A stretch of 64,000 nucleotides of DNA, taken from the NCBI GenBank assembly GCA_020746835.1, contig JAGPNK010000004.1, positions 868,001 to 932,000 on the forward strand. Reading direction: 5' to 3'. Under the pieces are notes generated by a model. That model saw nothing but the letters and a program-made list of their open reading frames with translations. It did not search any database and was not told the origin of the DNA. This DNA comes from Stachybotrys elegans. Taxonomy: Eukaryota > Ascomycota > Sordariomycetes > Hypocreales > Stachybotryaceae. Position 1 is the first letter of the stretch; each line of letters opens with the position of its first letter. The position numbers and the translations under genes are program-made. Below, in pieces: positions 9,457 through 19,344 of the stretch.

Positions 9457-11550
9457 ATGGCGGCCACTATCAGGACCGCAGAGAACGACTCCCTACACGC
9501 AGCTGGCGGTCCAAATGATGCGGCTTCAGCAACGGCACCGACCGCCTCTACATCCCAGATGGCCAGATTCTGGGGCCCCCTTTGGAACGAGACTGCCCAG
9601 ACGGTAGTAGCGAATCCCTCTAGGAAACCCACAGAGAGGGAATGTCCCGTGGGCGGATGGAAAGCCCCGCCATTGACATGGGAGAGATGGGACATATGGG
9701 AAAATCCGCGCGAGTATCGATACGGGCCCCTAAAGTACCCTGATTCCATCAGGCTCTTGCGCATTGAACCCGGGGCAGATGACGAGATCGAGTACACGAG
9801 ACTGTCGGATCTGTCTCACCCCTACGAAGCTCTGTCCTACACGTGGGGAGTCAGCTGGGAGCGCCGTGTCATTATCAACACCTCCAATGGAGAGCTTAGA
9901 ATCCCATCGAATCTAGGCCATGCTATTAACCGAATTCGAGAAGCAGGTAGGCCTCGTTACATCTGGGCCGACTCCGTTTGTATCAATCAGGAAGATGCCG
10001 CCGAGCGTGGCCACCAGGTGCGGCTCATGCGCTCCATTTACAGACACGCCACCTCGGTGATAGTATGGCTGGGATGGGAACATCCGCGTGAGGTTCTATG
10101 TGCCTTCTCCATCCTGTCTAGCATCGCATCTGGTGGCACGGTGAATGGCTGTCCTGTCGGCCGGGCGCACTTCCTGTCGAATGGGGTTTCGTCCGCCACC
10201 ATCCTCGGACTTCCCGGCCACGATAGCCCGCCTCCCTTGGAGTCAGAGATGTGGAAAACAGTGGCCAACCTCTTTGAGACATCGTGGTTTCGGCGGGTGT
10301 GGTGCATACAGGAGGTCGCGCTGGCCAGGTCGGCAACCGTCATGTGGGGATACGCAGAGATGTCTTGGAAGTGGCTCGGTCTGGCAGCAACCCGTATCCG
10401 TATCTATCTGTACCCCGTCTTGGCCCGCTACGACATGGTTGGCATCTTCAGCGCCTACCTCATGTATCGCCTATCGCAGGGCGATACCGAAGCAGAGCAT
10501 CTGGTTGTCCCTTTCCTGGAACTGCTGGCCATGACGTGCCAGTTTGAAGCTACAGACCCCAGAGACCGCGTGTATGGCCTCCTTGGACTGTCAACCGCCG
10601 ATGCGGATCCCAGCAATGACTCCCTTTTCCTGGATCCCGACTACACGCTGGGACTCGATCAAGTGTATCAGCGCGTCTCTATTAAGGTGCTCAAGTCAAC
10701 CAACTCGCTCAAGCTGCTGTCGTGTGTCCAACATGAATCGAAAATCAGCTCGCCATCATGGGTGCCTCAGTGGGATAAAGTCTATACCTCGATTCTCGCT
10801 CAGTTCAGCGGCACGGCTAGGGTTAACGCCTCTTCTGACCTATGCGCCGACTATCAGGTAGTCGGAGACGGAAATGCTCTTCACTTGAGAGGCATATGCG
10901 TTGGTAGTGTTGACCGGAAATTCCGATTGTTTTCGAACCTGACCTTCTCCTCGGAGCTGTTTGACGGGTTGGAAGCGTATACTCTACCTCGTCCTATCGA
11001 GGCTTTGAATACTTCCGAAGAAGATCGATTTCTCTCGCTTTTCCGCGAAGAGGATGAAGGCAAGGGTGGCGATCCTGCCACGCTGCTTCTGTCCCTCTGT
11101 CAGAACCCCGAAAGCCAGGCACGCCTCGGCTATACCCTGACGGCGGGGAAAACCTGGAGGGGCGGTATTGCCTACGACTCGGAAGAGTATCTAGCTGACT
11201 TTACTGCTTTTCTTCGCAAATGGCTACCTGGAATCGCAGTCCCCGAGGCGATACCGGGCCAGCCCTGGGGAGATGCAGGTCGGTTCACCGAGGCGGTCCG
11301 CAACGCGATGAAGGGGAGGAGGTTATTCTCTACGGGTCTGAAGAACCAGTTGGGTCTTGGACCGGGTCTTGTCCAGCCCGGCGACAAAATCTGTGTCCTC
11401 TTTGGTTGTCCGATGCCAGTCTGCTTGAGGCCCCAAGATGGTGGTTACACACTCGTAGGAGAATGCTACTTCCACGACTGTATGCAAGGCCAGGCGGTGG
11501 AGGCATGGCGAGCGGGGAAATTGAGGGACCAACTCTTTGAACTGCGTTAG
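9457..11550 (+). CDS. HET-domain (heterokaryon incompatibility) protein
   Basis: Single-exon protein of 697 residues from the ATG at 9457; an in-frame TTG at 9445 is not a likely fungal start. A Thr/Ala-rich tail of about 75 residues precedes the HET domain (PF06985). Its hallmark blocks are present: ALSYTWG at about residue 125, IWADSVCINQED at about 169 with the following RSIYRHATSVIVWLG, and WFRRVWCIQEV at about 277. A long C-terminal region (DPRDRVYGLLG block, then a variable part) follows, as in many Pezizomycotina HET proteins. HET domains are TIR-like modules that trigger programmed cell death on non-self recognition, so a cytosolic signalling or effector role is likely. It is downstream of the CHAT gene on the same strand but separated by 1.1 kb, so co-transcription is unlikely. 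No break is visible. Confidence 0.92.
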   Translation: MAATIRTAENDSLHAAGGPNDAASATAPTASTSQMARFWGPLWNETAQTVVANPSRKPTERECPVGGWKAPPLTWERWDIWENPREYRYGPLKYPDSIRLLRIEPGADDEIEYTRLSDLSHPYEALSYTWGVSWERRVIINTSNGELRIPSNLGHAINRIREAGRPRYIWADSVCINQEDAAERGHQVRLMRSIYRHATSVIVWLGWEHPREVLCAFSILSSIASGGTVNGCPVGRAHFLSNGVSSATILGLPGHDSPPPLESEMWKTVANLFETSWFRRVWCIQEVALARSATVMWGYAEMSWKWLGLAATRIRIYLYPVLARYDMVGIFSAYLMYRLSQGDTEAEHLVVPFLELLAMTCQFEATDPRDRVYGLLGLSTADADPSNDSLFLDPDYTLGLDQVYQRVSIKVLKSTNSLKLLSCVQHESKISSPSWVPQWDKVYTSILAQFSGTARVNASSDLCADYQVVGDGNALHLRGICVGSVDRKFRLFSNLTFSSELFDGLEAYTLPRPIEALNTSEEDRFLSLFREEDEGKGGDPATLLLSLCQNPESQARLGYTLTAGKTWRGGIAYDSEEYLADFTAFLRKWLPGIAVPEAIPGQPWGDAGRFTEAVRNAMKGRRLFSTGLKNQLGLGPGLVQPGDKICVLFGCPMPVCLRPQDGGYTLVGECYFHDCMQGQAVEAWRAGKLRDQLFELR

Positions 11551-12594
11551 GGGGAGCGTGATGGTTCTTGATTCTTACTGTGGTCGCACGAAAGCCGAGA
11601 CTCTCCTACTGCTTGGAGACACAACTCTACTATCGTACGTGGTTGTACCTAGTAGCCGTGTAAATGCTGGAGGGGATGCTACCAGAACTGCTATTGAATC
11701 TCCCCGGCACACACTCGTGTGATTTGTTTGTGATCACCTTAAACATGGCCAACCAACAGTCCTAACTGGGAATACTCCTGCCCATCAAGTGCCGAGAGTT
11801 TCGGGTAGGATCCTCCTGTTTCCATAGCACCATGATGCATTTGACCCCCTGTTCACGAGGCCTGTCAATGCAGATAAGCTGCCTCGCGTAACAATGCGTT
11901 TTCCCGTCAGGCTGTGCTAGCAATATGCAGCGAAGCGCAGCTGAACCCCTCCTCTTTGCACAATGCATCCTCCCGCGAGGCTGTGCCCATCACCCACAAT
12001 TGAAGTCGACGGCGCACTGCAGTAGCGTCCTGATTATTATTATTTTTACTATTCTGGTAGGATTGGAAAAGTGCGCTATTTGACAATGGGTCCGTCGAAG
12101 CTTTGACTTGGCTTCTGTCTGCAGCCCCAGCCCATGAAACAAAACAGGGACCTGTGTGCTGTGGTAGAGGCTAATCCCGATGCTGCCTCTGTTCGAAATG
12201 GCATGCTCGAGGACCGAAATCGCCATGACGGGGGTCCGAGAGCTGGTCAGGATGGAGAAAGGCAGAGGAAGGGGGGGTTGGGAGGATTCACCCCTGGTTT
12301 CAGACCCCCAGATATGGCCCCGACGCGGAACCAACCGCATAGCTCTCCGTCTCAGCCTTACATTTCGAGCTTGTGTTCGTCCCTAACGTACCATCGGTGA
12401 GTCTAAATTAGATACACACATGGGCTGATTGACTGTGCCGTGTCAAGGGGTAGCCGAGGGAGACGAGACCCTGAAGATAAGGCCAGTCGCGTTTCCTTCC
12501 TCACCGATAAAACAGAGCCATGGTCCCTTCTTGTTTTTTTCCTGCTGTGTAGTCGAATCGATTAATTGGTGCAGATTTATTTCATTTTATTAAA
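11551..12594. other. Intergenic region with short C-rich and AT-rich patches
   Basis: About 1 kb between two plus-strand genes. It shows a local repeated phrase (cctcccgcgaggctgtgc-like at about 11965, tttcccgtcaggctgtgc-like at about 11900), an ATT run near 12034-12046, and an AT-rich leader just before 12595. No gene is supported. Confidence 0.4.
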
Positions 12595-14627
12595 ATGTTG
12601 CCGAATATTCTTATGCTGGCGCTGGCCGTCCCAGCAGTCTTTGCCGACGCTGGCCAAGTCTCGACCTTGACGAGAAGCACCGTCTCGTCCTCCCCACTGA
12701 CCCTGTCCCATATTCGCAAACGCCTCGTTGAGCTCGGGGCGGAAAAGCGCGACCAGGTATTCAGTAACAGCACGTCGCTAGAAAAGTCCTTTACCGGCGC
12801 GACGCTCTTCAAGGCGTAAGTCGATTGCCATACTACATTGTCCCAACTGCGCTGACAAGAGCATAGCGAATTTGCCAATGACATCGCGACGAGGGATGTA
12901 AACTCTACGGATGAAGCCGACGGCCAAGCGGTTGGGCCCCCGATTGCAACGGTCCAGGGCGTCGAGATTGTCTGCGCGAATTGCTACACACGAGGACGCG
13001 CAACCGCCTCGCTCACCATCAACAACAACTTCAATGCCTCGGGCATCTTCAATGCAGTCGAGGAGGGCGTCTCCAACACCATGGACCAGCTCGTGGACTG
13101 GATCAAGGACATTGACATCGACTTGTCCGAGCTGGAACTCAACATCCCGGCCCCCAACATCTCCTTCAACGTCGACATGGCCGTCTTCCCCGAATGCGTC
13201 CTCGAGTTCCAGTTTGACGAGATGGAGCTGTACGTGGAGCTCGACACGACCTTCTCCTCGGGCCTGACATACGAGCTCAACATGTTCAAGAGCACGCAGC
13301 TGGGCATTGAGCTCGGCCTGGATTTCCTGCTGGGCGTCGTCTTTTCCATTGATCTTATCCTCAGCGTAGACTCGGAGATTATCCTCAAGAGCGGCTTCCA
13401 CATCCAGCTTGACGACGGCGCCCTCTTGAGACTTGCATTGTTCTCCGACGAGACCACTGACATGATCTTCAACGGCGGCAAGTTCGAGTTCCTCCCCGTG
13501 ACGGTCGAGTCGGCAGGCGCCGTCTTCCGCGCCGTCCTGCAGCTGTCCCTCCGCTCCGGCTTCTCCCTCACGACACCGGACCTGACGCCTGGCTTCAACA
13601 TTGAAATTGGAGACTTCAACGCCGACGACTGGAGTGCATCGGCCGGTCTCGAGACGCGCGTCTATGCCAATATTGCCGAGCTCCTGACCAATGTCACCGT
13701 CAACCCCGAACCAGAGGATGACGGCTGCATCAACAATGTCGTGCAGGAGTACACCTTTGGCGTTGGAGCGGCGGCGGGTGCGACGGTCCGTATTGGCGAG
13801 CAAATCTGGGGCCCGACGCCTGCGACAGAGGTGGCCATCTTCTTCACCACGCTGGCCGAAGCTTGCGCGTTTACCGTCCCCGCATCCGAGCTGCCCGCTC
13901 CGACGCCGACGCCCAGTCTCCAAGAGCGAGCACCGCAAGATTCGGACGAGCAGAGCCTCACAGTCGTGACCATCAGCCGCAAGGAGACGTACACTGCCGT
14001 AGCCTGCGCCTCGACGGAGCTGCGCAACTGCCCTGCGTCGCTGCAGGTTTTGCGGGAGAACGTTGTCACCGAGACTCTTGTCACGAGCGTCCCATCTGGC
14101 GTCGAGGCTGTTTGGCCAGAGACGACCGGGCTCACGGCAGCTAGCAGGGTCGAGTTTGGTGAGGGCGTCGCGGACATGGTTACCCTCAGCGGCAGGCCTG
14201 AGACGTATACTCCGCCACCCAGCCCTGAACCCGAGGACGAGGATAGCGATGATAACGACGACGGGGAAGACTCCAACAGTATTGAAGATGTCCTGGAGGG
14301 CGAGACGGGCGGAGTGAACAATGGCCTCATCATCGGCCTCAGCGTCGGTCTCGGCGTGCCGTTCCTAATTGCCATTGTGGCAGGCATCATGTAAGTGGCC
14401 CCCAACTGACCTTGGCATAACACTATATGGACACCTGTGCTGACTTGACGGATAGTTTCTGGCGCCGACGCGCTGCAGCAAAGTATAGCCTCACGGCAAC
14501 GGGGCCAGCCGCCGCAGACATGAGCTACACCGGCGCCGCGGGGGTGAAGCAGGAGATACACGTGGATGCGGCCTCTCTAACAGAGGCCGAAGAGGCAAGG
14601 GTTAGGGAGCCTCTGAATGGGCGATAA
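12595..14627 (+). CDS. Secreted or type-I membrane protein of unknown function
   Basis: Three exons: 12595-12815, 12867-14390 and 14456-14627, giving 638 residues. Both introns (51 and 65 bp) have GTAAGT donors and AG acceptors and keep the frame. An N-terminal signal peptide (about residues 1-18, ending near VFADA) leads into a large ectodomain with several N-x-S/T sites and many acidic beta-like segments (about residues 100-330). A Pro/acidic linker (PSPEPEDEDSDD-like, about residue 540) follows, then one transmembrane helix that continues across intron 2 into a short basic cytosolic start (WRRR) and an acidic tail. The architecture is that of a cell-surface single-pass protein; I cannot name the family. 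Exon 2 has strong C-ending codon use, which suggests good expression. Confidence 0.85.
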
Positions 14628-15190
14628 AATTTTGATGCGGTTTTTTCTCTCTTTCTCAGAGATGTTAGTAGGATGGGGAAGGCGTATTGGGTTATGTTGA
14701 GAGATGCTCTTCTTCAAGGGACGATAGTTACGAAATTCGACGAGCCAATTCAGTGATTGTCAATATCAGCACTCATGAGTATTTTCCCCTGCGATCATCT
14801 TCAGTTGCCGTGGATCCGATGGCCTTCAACCCTTCCGTGGCCACATGAAGATGGCCAAGAGATAAGCAGAAAACTGCCCCAGTTCAGACGTTGTGAGTGG
14901 CTGTTTTGTGGATGTCCAAGTAGAGTTAAGCAAAAACTCTCATTCTATTCCAACATACCCTTGCTGCCCCCTCGGTCCCTTCTCGCCCCAACTCTCCCTC
15001 ATTCCTTTGGCGTGTTTCCTTCAACAGAAACGAAACCTATAAGATACCCCGATGCTAGCTTCAGCAGTACTTGGAGATGAATTTTCCCTTGTTGACATCC
15101 CGGGTGCAGGAGGCATCGATCATTGACTTCCTAACTCTAACTAGCAGGACGCTGATTCATAATGACATTAGGGGACAAAGAGTTTCTCTT
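14628..15190. other. Intergenic region, convergent 3' ends
   Basis: About 560 bp between the convergent membrane-protein and glutathione-transferase genes. No domain-bearing frame and no structured repeat were seen. Confidence 0.4.
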
Positions 15191-16134
15191 TTAAGCCTGA
15201 GCTGCCTTCAGGCTAGCCAGCTTGTTCTTGGTCCGCTCGACGATCGTCTCCTCCTCGTAGATTCCATTGACGCTGGGCGTGTTGTTCACGACATGAGCCC
15301 ACTTGTAAAAGTTAGGGGCCTTCTGCTCCAGGGAGTTGAGGATGCTCTCCGGGACGAGTCCGTACTTTGCGAAGCTGAAGAGCCTCAATGTGAAGGAGCC
15401 AGTGAGGACCTAGCACGCGAGCTGTCTGTCAGCAGGGTGCCCGTTCCTTTTGGTAATTCCACGAAAGGTTCCGAAACTCACCTCGGCCAAAGTGACCTTG
15501 TCGCTCCCGCCAAAGAAGGGCGCAGCGTCCTTCAAGAGCGGCTCAATCTCCTTGGCAATGACGTCGACGTAGCCCGCCGCGAACTCCCCGACCTCGGCGT
15601 CGGACTTGGCGAGCTGTAGCTTGAAAAACAGCGAATTGGCCTTGCTGAAGTAGGTGTCGACGAAGAAGTTGATGCGCGCCCGGACGAGAGCAGCATCCTT
15701 AGAGCCGGCGGCGGGGAGGAGGTGCGAAGGGTGAGCATCGGCGAGAAACTGGCTGACGATGGCGGACTCGGTCACGATCTCGCCGTCATACGAGAGCGAC
15801 GGGACCAGGCCGCGCGGGTTGATCTGGAGGTACTCCTGCGTGCGGGGCACCGAGAGGTCAATGATCTCCTCCTCGAAGGGGAGGCCGAGCTCGGCGAGGG
15901 CGATGTGTGCGCGGTGAGCCCCTGTGATGGAGGTCATGTTAGAAGGGGTGGATGATCTTGAGGGGGTATTCTGTCGTTGTGATGCGGTTCTCCTCCGCAC
16001 ATGACCGGAGTGCTCTGGGAAGAAGACACGAAGGGGGGCTTGCAAACAGACGGTGATGAGTTGATGTTGGGGATTCACGTACAAGGGCAGGCATGGTTAG
16101 TATACAGCTTGATCTTGGGGGCGACGGTAGACAT
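15191..16134 (-). CDS. Glutathione S-transferase, Cys-type (omega-like)
   Basis: Three exons on the minus strand: 16134-16083, 15921-15482 and 15409-15191, giving 236 residues. The first exon is only 52 bp. It encodes the start of the thioredoxin-fold domain and joins across the 161-bp intron (GTACGT donor) to form the active-site block CPWAHR at about residues 16-21. The catalytic residue is therefore probably Cys16, as in omega and related lyase or dehalogenase-like GSTs. The remaining GSH-site features follow: NPRGLVPSL with the cis-Pro, and ESAIV. The rest is the all-alpha C-terminal domain, with the last exon starting VLTGSFTLRLF. These cytosolic enzymes reduce glutathione conjugates or disulfides, or act as thiol transferases. 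The family is secure; the exact subclass and substrate are not. Confidence 0.9.
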
Positions 16135-16786
16135 GGCGGCGGATGATGTAGGGGGTTTGTGTCTTTGGTATGTCTAGCTATGAGGCAGGCTTGGCCGGTT
16201 CTCTTTGTTAGTATATAGAGTAGTGGTTAGGGCGAATGCTCATATTTGAGGGAATCGGGACAGGCGGAACAGACGGCACGTTTTGACAGTTGATTACCAA
16301 TTCACAACAACAGTAGTGGCAGCTGAAATGTCGCACCATAGGGCAGCCAATGTCGTGATGCATTGGCCTTGACCCACGTCGTCATGCGGGGAGAAGCACC
16401 ACCTTTGCGAGGAGATCTCCACCTCTCGAGCCTATGTGATATATGTGGGATTTCCTGTTTGTGTTCCCCAATGGGATACAGACCAGCTACTTCGAGGAGG
16501 CCCTCTCTGACGATGAAGATGATATCGACAATTAGTTACAAAATTCCACTGAGAAAGCTTGACGCTTGTGGCTCTCGGACCTATATATACCATGATTCCT
16601 GTTTCTTACTATGTCTTAAACCAGGGCCCAATTATACCAATTTAATTCAAGCTAGTCCCGTTCACTGACGATTTTAATTGGAGCAATCAAGTTCCAATCC
16701 TGAAGTGACTTGCTTGAAATGAAATCAGCGCTGGTGGCGGCGGCCTCTGATAACTTAGGCAAGGGGGGCGCCCCAGGAAGTCCGAG
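16135..16786. other. Intergenic region
   Basis: About 650 bp upstream of the GST gene. No gene is supported. The right end runs into the retroelement remnant. Confidence 0.35.
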
Positions 16787-17340
16787 GTGCACCAACACCG
16801 GTGCATATACACGACTATGCCCTCCAAGAAATGGACAGAGACCCGAGGCCACGCTGGTTCACAAAAACATACCCTTCCTATGACACCTCGGGAAAGGCTT
16901 GAACGGCTTGCCGCCCGACGCCTTGAAGAAGTGTTTGCTAGAAAGCAAGTTGTGGCACTTATCACCATGGATATCCAAGGAGCATTTGACACTGTTATGA
17001 GGAACCGCTTTACCGAGACTCTGACAACAAGGGTGGTCTAACCACCTTGTAACATGGATCTTTTCCTTTATGAGTGTAGACCGCGTTAGATACCAAGACA
17101 TAACGACCCTCTCGTTGCTCCGTAATACGGCTTACCTCAAGGGTCACCCGTGTTCCCGATCCTCTTTCTGCTCTACACCGAGTCGATCTACCGTCTGGGT
17201 AACGTGAAGGGCTGCTTCGGGGGTTCTAGGGCGCCGCGGAAGCTGTCGGCGCACCTGAACAGTTGAGCAGGTAGGAGCCTGCGATGGTGAGAGTCTTGTG
17301 GACCACCTGGGACGGCTCGGCTCTCCTCAGTACTTGTTGA
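16787..17340 (+). mobile_element. Decayed LINE (non-LTR) reverse transcriptase fragment
   Basis: The frame 16787-17041 ends in ALITMDIQGAFDTVMRNRF, which is the first catalytic Asp block of non-LTR reverse transcriptases (D-x-x-x-A-F-D), as in fungal Tad-like elements. After frame changes the next frame gives VRYQDITTL and then a corrupted L-x-G-x-P block (about 17080-17200, ending LYTESIYRLG). The expected Y-A-D-D box is not recoverable around 17215. Many stops and frameshifts are present, so the copy is dead. Neither end can be set exactly: no poly-A tail or target-site duplication was found, and decay may extend through about 18.3 kb. Confidence 0.75.
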
Positions 17341-18440
17341 GATTTATTTTCAGGTAGTCATAACTCAGATTACATCTCTCTCATGACATTCGCCAAGCCG
17401 TTATTTACCGCGTCACGCCCTATCTCCCGATAGTGCAAGATTCTTTGAGCCTCTGGCCCCAGAGAGGGAGTCCAAGTACTTCCCACTCACGTCTTCAAGG
17501 ATCGAACCGCCCACTGTCTTGCCCATGATCGCCCCTATGAGCTCAGCCTGTGTGATGATACCAAGACGAACGACGTCTCTCATCAGATCAAACACATCAT
17601 GTTGACTAACACCACGACGGATCCGCTCTGTTCTCTATGTCAGTCTCGAAAGGGATTTATATCACTCTTCTGGCCCTGTTTCTGGAAGTCCTTACTCTTC
17701 ATAGCAGGGTCTCTGCCCTTTCGAAGTTTGATCTTATATACCTTCAAGGAAGACGCAGGGTATTCGGTCTTCAGACCGATCGGGTGGCCGAGACTGGTGA
17801 TTGTGTAGTCCAACCCACCTTTCTCGCTCTCGAAGCTAAAGTATCTGGGAGGTTTGGGGTCTGGGAGAAAGGACACAAGTCATGTGTTGATGATTTAACC
17901 TTAGTAGGTCGAGAGTAAAGGATGACGAACCTTTATCTCGGCTGACTTCCGCTTGGTTGAGGACCTTGAGTCCAAGAGTCTCGGGGGTAACATTCTCTTT
18001 GCTCACACTCCTCAGGAGAGTTCGGATGGCGTCGTCGTCCTCTTCCTTAGGTCAATTCACAAGCTTCAGGAAGTTCGATACAAGTGGACTGACTGTAGAT
18101 CATAATACCATGATCAAAGCAGGATTCGCGGGAATAGCAGATCAGAAAGAATGCATCGACATACCCGACGAGCCGGACCTTACCGGTCCACCGCTCGCCA
18201 TCTATGAGAATGTCCCATGGATGGATGTCACTATTCTCTGTCAGCTTTCGGCATCAAATTCTAACGGGGTTGCCACTGACTAGTCGCATTCGACACTCTT
18301 ATCGTGAACGGAGCGACCAAAGACCTGAAGAACACGGTGGTACGACGCCATTGGAGAATCACTGCCGGTGGGAATACTACCGTTGATTCCAAGCTCTACA
18401 AGGATTGGAGAAGACGAAACACCAGAAAATAAGTGGGAGG
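17341..18440. other. Degenerate sequence, probable further retroelement debris
   Basis: About 1.1 kb without an intact gene. Short frames on both strands include a fragment near 18110-18230 (KAGFAGIADQKECIDIPDEP-like) that resembles coding sequence but has no start and quickly meets stops. The interval is most simply the 3' part of the dead element or an old gene fragment captured next to it. Confidence 0.4.
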
Positions 18441-18512
18441 AGACCTGGGCTGAAGCGGTCTTGTAGCAAAAGCCCGACAAAATGTCTCCAGGGAAGAGGC
18501 AGATTTCCCAAT

Positions 18513-18930
18513 GCGGACAGCGCTGATTCCTATACATTAATGCCTGATCGTCTACCCTGTGTATCCTTTTGGGCATCGGGCAGCAGTATCTGCAGCCATG
18601 GAAACGCAACAGCCCAATCATATATCAAGGAGGCAGATGTCAGCCTGCAAGAACAGCTGCAAGAAAGGCTAGATGTCGCTTACTTTGGCTGAGCTGAAAG
18701 CTGATCCTTCCTCCAACCAGAGCTAAGCGGACGATATTAATCCCCGCATATTAATGTCGGCAGATGTCAGACGGTAAGAAACGGTTAGAATGGCTTGCTT
18801 CAGTTGAGCTGAAAATTGATCCTTCATCCAACCAGAGCCAAGCAGATAATATTAATTCCTGTATACTCACGCCTGATTGTCCATCCTGTGCATCTTTTTG
18901 GACGTCGGTCAGCAGCACCTGCAGCTATGG
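18513..18930. repeat. Diverged tandem repeat block
   Basis: Two kinds of unit recur. The segment 18513-18601 matches 18841-18930 (both running ...CCTGTG-ATC-TTTTGG...CAGCAG...CTGCAGC-ATGGA). The segment starting near 18632 matches that starting near 18760 (both running GGCAGATGTCAG ... GAGCTGAAA-TGATCCTTC-TCCAACCAGAGC-AAGC ... ATATTAAT). Differences between copies are mostly C/T or G/A changes, as expected from repeat-induced point mutation. The two copies also encode similar peptides in open frames (SFWASGSS versus SFWTSVSS). Confidence 0.6.
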
Positions 18931-18961
18931 ATACAACCCGGAGATCGCCATGGCCCAATAA

Positions 18962-19344
18962 GTCATCGATGGTAGCATATTACTGCTTGGCCTTGTCTGT
19001 CGGTTGCAGCTAGCGGCTGACATTGGATGCCCCAGAGCTGTCGTCTGCGACCTACTCGCCGAACTCCATTCGCCGTTCCTTGAGCTCCCCGCACGAGGTC
19101 TACATGCATAGTAAAGTACAAGTACAGGCAGAAAGACAGGAATATTACTGTCAGTGAGGGACGGGATCTCCAATCTGTGCCCCAATATCCTCTGGTTCTG
19201 CTTCCACCTTGACTCAGGATCCCCATTTCTCAACAGTGGTAGTGAGCGCAATCCTGGCCTTTGAGGACACTACTTCCACCGGTCCTGCGTCTCCGCAACT
19301 ATTGTTTCACTTGCGCTTCTTTGCCCTCTTTCCCAGTCGCCACA
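18962..19344. other. Intergenic region and leader of the large HET-like gene
   Basis: About 380 bp. No separate gene is visible. The region just before 19345 is pyrimidine-rich (TTTGCCCTCTTTCCC), as in fungal leaders. Confidence 0.4.

Noticed and set aside
12778..13938. Minus-strand open frame of 386 codons opposite the secreted membrane protein
   Set aside because: Shadow of a GC3-rich exon; low-complexity Glu/Gly/Arg composition and no motif.
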